Assembly: GCA_029204225.1 (NCBI GenBank)
Contig: CM055106.1
Coordinates: 25,067,368-25,131,367, forward strand
DNA: 64,000 nucleotides
Origin: Diphasiastrum complanatum
Lineage: Eukaryota > Streptophyta > Lycopodiopsida > Lycopodiales > Lycopodiaceae
Direction: 5' to 3'
Made by a program: the position numbers and the translations under genes. Below the pieces are notes generated by a model. It searched no databases. It saw only the letters and a list, made by a program, of their open reading frames with translations, and was not told where the DNA came from. Each line of letters starts with the position of its first letter. Position 1 is the first letter of the stretch. Shown here in pieces: positions 57,867 through 64,000 of the stretch.

Positions 57867-58384
57867 AAACGTGCATCTATAGCTACAATATTGTACAAGT
57901 ACCTAGAACTGCTACTAGTTGTGTTAGTCAGCTGCTTGGATGATGTTAGAGCCCAAAAATTGACATAAAAATTTGCAAAGCAATTTCATATCAAAAGCCC
58001 ATGTAACAAATCCTCATGGGAAAATCCTAGAACTAGTCATCACAATTGAAGATTCTGCTCGAAAAAACAACTAAGCTTCACAAATGTATCATAAAATTCA
58101 CATATCTCTCATTGGAAAGCTCAAAAAAAACATTTAAAGCAAGGTCGAAACATGCCTCAAAATAGACACTAGTATACTGTTAGAACTAGCATGATCTATT
58201 CCGAGCTCCATTCCAACCCTGAAAGTACCTTAGGGAGCTTGATAATGATTTGCCTAAAATGCTATCACTACAAGAGGGCGGGTGATTTCCAAGGATTTTT
58301 TTGATCGTTTATTTGAAAGATAGGTTTTAAAATGAGTCGCAGGGGGAGCGGAATGCTCGAGCCTCAGGTCCGAAATTCGGCCTC

Positions 58385-58590
58385 GGAATAAGCCTACCAA
58401 ATTTGAGCTTGGTTTTGAAACATTTATAGAGAGGGATATAGAGAGGGTTATAGAATTACCCCACGACCTCGGAACATACATCGGAATACTGAAACTAATT
58501 TGAGGGATATACCGAGGTTGACATTGGTATAAGCCTACCAAATTTGCACTTGTTTTTGAGACATTTATAGAAAGGGTTATAAAGAGGGTC
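58385..58590. repeat. Direct duplication, about 48 bp, spaced 143 bp
   Basis: The word ataagcctaccaaatttg followed by (ag/ca)cttg(g/t)ttttga(a/g)acatttatag occurs near 58388 and 58530. The surrounding sequence has several CCTCGG words. Confidence 0.55.
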
Positions 58591-58599
58591 CGAGTGGCC

Positions 58600-60999
58600 A
58601 GAGGCGTTCCTTGACACTCTGCTAACTGAGGGGAATATCGAGACTGACGAAAAAAAGGACCCTCGGTTTAAACCACGGTATAAAACAGAATGTAAATGGA
58701 CTCACTTTTGGAATTTGTTACCTATCAGGACATTGAATTCCATTTTCTATCAACTTTGGTTGCCATATGCACAAGTATATGAAGAAATCTATGTATCACA
58801 AAAAATTATGATCACCTATTGTGTACTCACATGCATCGACTTATTGTTCGATGTCAATTAGTGAATTAATAAAGTGTAATTGCATCTGTGAGCAATATGA
58901 TTAATATTGCAATGAATTGAAATGCATTGTACTATCTCACTCATTCATTTGGTGATTCATCGTTATCATTTGCCGCATCATCATGCGACAAATCTGCCAA
59001 ATCAAATGAGTCTATCTCTAATTCTACCCAAATATCTCCTATAGCTTCATCATTAATAAGCTGATCTTCAAAAGCTAATGGCGACGGTGATGACGAGTGA
59101 GATCGTGAAAGTGTGTCATGTGTCATTGAACCATCTGCGATGATGATGCATCATGCCCAACGTCATCATTAGCTTGTGAAGCTTCATGTAATCTCCCTTA
59201 GAGAAGATTCAAATGGGATCATTAATCCCATCTGTTTAAAGATGAATTCCTTGAGCTCTACCCATGCCGAAATGGACGTGATGTACAACAAAATGTTGCA
59301 ATTTTTGCCAAGGCCAAATGGGGCCACTGTAAATAGCCACCTGGAGATTGTTGATGCAGAAGTAAGTATTTCTCATCAAGTATCTAATAAGTAATATGAT
59401 TTGTTTTTTTCAAAGTGCACAACTAACCTATTATATGTTTTGTGATTGAAGTCAGCTCAACAAGATGATGGACATAGGTGTTAATGGTTCCCCATCCGCA
59501 ATATACAGGACTTCTTAGAGTGGTACATCATGCAGTACGAGGCTCCAAATATATGAGAGGTAAATAGACTAGTTAATAGCCTAACAAAGTTATTTTTGAT
59601 TTGGTTTCTAATAAGTCAATTGACTCGGTTATTTTGGATTTGCAGTATAAATGTCGAGAATTTACAATGAATGATATATATGAGTTTCGTCAACAAATGT
59701 TGGTGAACTTATTATCTGATGCAACACCCAGTCCAGCTGCGGAAACGAGGGGCCAATCAAGTCCACAACTGACACTAGTACAGGGTGGAGATAATTTATA
59801 TTACTTTGAGTTGTAAATAATAGATTAAATAGAGATATACATTTTTTATGTAATGCCCTTTGAATAATTATGGGCATATAGAAAGATAGAGACAATGGGG
59901 TAAAAGCATCCATTGTTAAATACAGGACGCACATGTACATTCTCATAAAATGAGAAATATATTGATATTTATGAGAGTTTTTACAAAATCTTGTATCTTG
60001 ATTGCTCTGTTATCTGAACAATTCCTCCCAAATCTTCGCATTTGATTTTCTCTTCATGTCTTTTATGTATTTGCACAAACATACATTAATCAAATTACAG
60101 TTAGTGATCCGAATATTGACAAAAAGGATAATGAATACAAATTAATATACAAATTCATAGACTTCACATACCAATTTTCCATCCAATATAAAGCTGAAAT
60201 GTTTGGGGATCTCTTGCTGTAAAAGTGTCAGTTTTGTTCTAATGTACAATAACGTCCAGTCCTATTCAACCTCAATAGTAGTAAGTAAATCCCCATTGCC
60301 ATGATATCAATGCATATACGATTAGTGTGTCCAATGCTGTCTAGATTTTGATCTAATGGGGCCCAACTACCATTGTGTTTTTTCCATCTCTGATAATGAA
60401 ACACCATACTAAGCATTTGCTTTTCTATAATGTATCTATGCCACAGCCTAGGAGACTCTTGATTTTTTATCCATTTTCCAATTATAGGTGCTTTTTGCGT
60501 CCTACCAATCCCTAAGTACCATTCTTAGCAGACCCCCTTCCGTTTTCACTTTTTTACCTTTCTCTTTAGGCATTCTCAGAAAGCCTTCTCGATTGCTTTT
60601 GTAGTTATATGTTGGATGGTTTTTCTCTCTCCGTAATGCCTTGTGCTCAGGTGTCCTTTGTATTTTGGGACCACCTCCAGAAACATAATGTCCATCCAAT
60701 TTCTCTCCTAGGAACCTGTCATTCTCTCTCTACAGAATGCACGTTCTCTATCCTCTCTCCGGTGGAATGCACGTTCTCTCTCCTCTATCTGGTGGATTGT
60801 GCGTGTGCTATGTGGCAGCCCATCATTGGCTGTCCACATCCACATTCCACCACAAATGTAAAAATTTGCCAAAAAAAAAAAAAATTGTCCACGTATGCGG
60901 TTGTACGGCCCGAAAAAAATAAAAACAAACTATTCCACACGTACGGCCATACGGTACCACCAAAAAAAAAATTAATTAAAAAACAAAATCTTCGCCACA
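58600..60999. other. Intergenic stretch without recognised genes
   Basis: Short frames at 59126-58941 (minus, acidic, DDAANDNDESPNE), 59176-59394 and 59601-59816 (plus) could be exon pieces of a decayed gene, but nothing is recognisable. Confidence 0.35.
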
Positions 61000-61112
61000 G
61001 GGGAAGGCCCGAAGCCCTCAGGCCTTCCTTGCTTGTCGGGGCCTACCCTCGAGCTCCCGCCCTCGGGCGAGGGCCCTCCCAACAAGGAAGGCCTTTAAAC
61101 AGGGCCTTCCCC
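61000..61112. repeat. GC-rich nested foldback
   Basis: Outer arms GGGGAAGGCCC (61000-61010) and GGGCCTTCCCC (61102-61112), middle arms GGCCTTCCTTG (61021-61031) and CAAGGAAGGCC (61083-61093), and an inner CCCTCG/CGAGGG pair could form one long hairpin. It is very GC-rich within AT-rich DNA. It could be a small foldback transposon. Confidence 0.7.
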
Positions 61113-61407
61113 CCCACGTAACCTATGGCACTCGTAGAGGTTGGCTCTTGATCCGCATATTTAGATTATGAGGTGCATGAGGTCTTATGGTTACCAATAG
61201 TAAATGATGTTTTAGAACGTTGGGATACTTCTTTTAAGAGTGAACCAAATCGATGGTCTTCTAGCGTAGGCAATTAGATTGCTTACACATGAATCCTATA
61301 ATGCTTATATATTCCAACAATCGTGACAAGCACCATGGATTGTGCTATAGGAATGGCATAAAAAAATTATTATGCTCAATTTCCTAGGCCCAAGAGGACA
61401 TTAGGGC

Positions 61408-61412
<5 letters not shown>

Positions 61413-61481
<69 letters not shown>
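61413..61481. repeat. (CT)n microsatellite upstream of the gene at 61587
   Basis: Uninterrupted TC repeat about 105 bases before the candidate start codon. Pyrimidine-rich tracts are common in plant promoters and 5' UTRs, but a role here is inference. Confidence 0.9.
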
Positions 61482-61482
<1 letters not shown>

Positions 61483-61586
61483 AATGACCTCCCACTCAAC
61501 TCATTCTCCATATTGACATAGGCAATCTTTCCTCTGTATTATACACTCTCTAACTCAGGACCAGACACTTTGTCTTTTCATAGATC

Positions 61587-62928
61587 ATGACTTCTAGTCA
61601 ACCAAGAAGAACAAAGATTCAATTAAACTCCGTTGTTGCACCAATCAAAGACTCCAATGACCATTGGGTGCCTACAACATTTTCGACTCTTGATTGGGTA
61701 TATATGCAACCCTTTGGAAAAGGAATTCATAGGGTTGCAAAGAGAAAACGTGACAACAAAAAGCACCATTGGAGAGGAAGAATTCACAAATTCAAAATCG
61801 ATTGCAACGGAGATTACCTAGCCAGAGTGCAACACGTCTACATGCGTAGAGATATTTTGTTGGACACGGCAGTTGCTGATAGAAGTATACTTTTGCATTG
61901 TAAGTCTTACATCTTTGAATGTCAAAGATATTTTACTTGTAAATTATTGTTGCTTCATTCTATTACCTCTTGTGCAGATGTTTTTCCTTCAGATAACTAT
62001 GACTGGCAGCACGTAAAATCGTTTACGGGAAAGTTCTCTGCAATACATGCAAAATATGGAATGCTAATATATGATGGGCTCAAGTCTTCTGCGATCATAG
62101 AACTAGGTGTTTACTTTTACGATCACATGTATGAAGTTCCAAAGAAGAACTTTATTATTGCCTTTTTTTGAGCCTACAATCGATTCTCATGATTGGTCTT
62201 ATGTTGATGAATTGACCATCGAATTGACAAAATTCCAACTCGTCAAAGAGATTACGATGAATATAAAACCAACATTCGGATCCAAACGTGTTTACACTAG
62301 TGTCAGCGTGCCTATCGTTGTATTTGTTGCCATATTTAAAACAATACCATTTAGATAAACAAATACATTATGGGTATGGAAAGCGACAGAATCCTCATTG
62401 TTGGACAAAGTATTTACTTCTTGGGACTCACGAAATGTAGATCACAAATGTGATTTAATAAGGTGTGATATTTGTCGTGAGACGATGACAATAAGATATC
62501 ACATTGCACGCCAAACGTGCTCCTTCAGTTTCGTTCATAAGCAGCCCAAGTTTGCTCACGGTCGATGGGATAGCTTGGATGCAGAGACGACACATCAAGA
62601 ATTTGAACTACCCATCCATATGCCAAATGATGAAGTGCGGGAAGTCTGTGTCAATGGTGAATGGAGTCTGGAAGATGTACGGGCTATGGTTGGTTTAATA
62701 TATGCTGATGTGCCCACAAATTTTGCGTTCACTATCAATGGACAAACCGTAAGTATAAACAATAAACGTGCTTCCAAATTTTGTAAATGGTTGTTGAACA
62801 CATATATAAAATGAATTTTAATATTGAAATGGTGGTGTCTGGTTTTGCAGATCAGGAGACGCGTAGAAAAACACCAAAAGTGCGCATCATTTTTAGATTC
62901 ATTCGCTGTAAAAATACATGAACTATGA
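61587..62928 (+). pseudogene. Unrecognised spliced gene, probably decayed
   Basis: Start ATG at 61587 (MTSSQPRRTKIQLN). A 78-base intron at 61900-61977 has donor GTAAGT and acceptor TGTGCAG. Exon 2 runs 61978-62748. A second intron at 62749-62850 has donor GTAAGT and acceptor TTTTGCAG. A final exon ends with TGA at 62926-62928. All joins keep frame. Conserved-looking stretches are GKFSAIHAKYGMLIYDGLKS, ELGVYFYDHMYEVPKKNF, TLWVWKATESSLLDKV and CDLIRCDICRETMTIRYHIA. A run of seven T at 62163-62169 shifts the frame, and a TAA at 62356-62358 interrupts it, so this copy is likely broken or is two genes. The first intron is also open in frame, so its splicing is not certain. I cannot assign a family. 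The Cys pattern CxxC alone does not prove a zinc site. Confidence 0.5.
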
Positions 62929-63347
62929 GATGCTCTTACGTACTAGCTTTAACTTATAACATCGATCTATCCGATGGGATTTGATTAGAGATTTGGTTCT
63001 ATCGTTTCCATGTTTGTTAGGGCATGAGCTATGGTTTGGTTTGGTATGCAATTGCAATATAAATGTTTTGACTAGACATTTTCTATAAGAAATTGTTGAT
63101 AACATGTTTTGGAAATGTATAGAATTTCATTGTGTAGATATTTCTTACTTTACTATTTTTGAACAATCGAGAGATCTTTTTGGAGTGCCTGCTATAATTG
63201 AAAAGGCACACTATATAAGCGTGTGTGGGTCCCCATTTCGCCATTTCATACTTAGTGTCAGAGAGCTTCCTTTGTTTTTCATAGGTTGATTATCATCCTT
63301 CTATGCTCACACAAGTGAAAATTAGTGTCATTATTGCAATTCCTAAA
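62929..63347. other. AT-rich stretch, nothing recognised
   Basis: No gene or repeat is seen. It separates the unknown gene from the LTR at 63348. Confidence 0.4.
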
Positions 63348-64000
63348 TGTTGATTTCACATGTGTGGACTGTCCACAACATGTACTTGTGATCTCCTAAG
63401 GTGTGTAGATGCACCAAGATCAAGACTAGATTGAGATTCAAGATCTATCTTTGATTCTATGGCAAAAACACACTACTACATGCATTCAATCACTTCCAAC
63501 TCTCACTCACACGTGTGGGAAGTATTCAAAAATTATTCTAAGTAAAAACAAGCTGCTCTTCTTGGATAGAGAGAGAAAAACCATCATGAGCTCTCGGGTA
63601 GAGAGAGAAAGCTAGAAATCCAATGACACTCAAAATCCACACAATCACCAAATCAATTAGATTCAAAATGAGGAGTACAATGATACTAGTAGATCCATGA
63701 GCTACCACTATGCTTAACTATGATTGGACCACACTTTGTCACCTCTTAATCCTATTGGACCATTGATCCATGCACCTCTTAATTCTATTGGACTATATTC
63801 AAGCACACCTCAAATTTCTATTAAACCTCACATGGTTCCACCTCTAAATCCTATTGGACCTCTTAGAATTCATCAAACAAAAGCATTACACTTGTCTACA
63901 CTCTAATTGGCACGAGTTTAGCCTCTTACTCTATTTTGGCTCAATAGTGGCATTACAAGTGGAAATGCATAATTTGCCATCTATGCCAGATTTGTTCCTA
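63348..64000 (-). mobile_element. LTR of copia B family, reverse orientation, cut by window end
   Basis: It starts TGTTGATTTCACATGTGTGG, the reverse complement of the B-family LTR end, and matches the solo LTR at 32754-33400 over its whole visible length. No primer site lies to its left (caattcctaaa), so it is a 3' LTR of an element outside the window or a solo LTR. The internal repeats of the word tcctattggacc are the same as in the solo copy. Confidence 0.8.

Noticed and set aside
60609-61121. 170-codon plus-strand frame
   Set aside because: It runs through poly-A, low-complexity and the GC-rich foldback and has no domain.

Overview
This window looks like a transposon-rich piece of a seed-plant nuclear chromosome. 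The evidence is a MIKC-type MADS-box gene with canonical plant exon lengths, Ty1/copia and Ty3/gypsy retrotransposons, CACTA (En/Spm) transposons with TNP2, DUF4218 and DUF4216 domains, and long (CT)n/(CA)n tracts. I cannot name the species. No rRNA, tRNA, CRISPR or prokaryotic feature was seen. Most coding sequence is broken transposon sequence.

Layout. 1-8063: minus-strand LTR element (A) with gypsy-type gag-pol remnants between short LTRs that carry a copia-style primer site and leader. 8064-10035: two tandem or direct duplications. 10036-14720: exons 2 to 7 of a plus-strand MADS-box gene that resembles the B-sister group. Its first (MADS-domain) exon is not in the window. 14721-21250: intergenic DNA with tandem repeats, two CACTA-like termini and a 1.6-kb (CT)n/(CA)n array. 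21250-34225: CACTA cluster with two TNP2 transposase pseudogenes, one inverted transposase exon, two blocks of subterminal repeats and an upstream open frame carrying a SET-like domain. This cluster also contains a copia 5' LTR with leader and a solo LTR. 34226-38510: AT-rich DNA without a recognised gene. 38514-39335: a decayed duplicate of MADS exons 3-5. 39825-50347: plus-strand copia element (B), split by a younger minus-strand copia element (C, 42982-48614) with matching LTRs, primer site, purine tract and a 5-bp target duplication. 50348-51644: second copy of the SET-like gene. 52224-56375: copia element D, a mosaic with two successive zinc-knuckle/protease modules and a deleted integrase core. 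56376-61586: intergenic, with CT tracts and a GC-rich foldback. 61587-62928: unrecognised multi-exon gene or pseudogene. 63348-64000: LTR of the B family in reverse orientation.

The likely host gene is the B-sister-like MADS gene, a transcription factor class tied to ovule and seed-coat development in known plants. The rest mostly records layered transposition. The most unusual points are a SET-like domain carried next to a CACTA transposase in two copies, a retrotransposon whose reverse transcriptase has been replaced by unrelated sequence, a copia mosaic with duplicated protease modules, and the spliced unknown gene near the right end.
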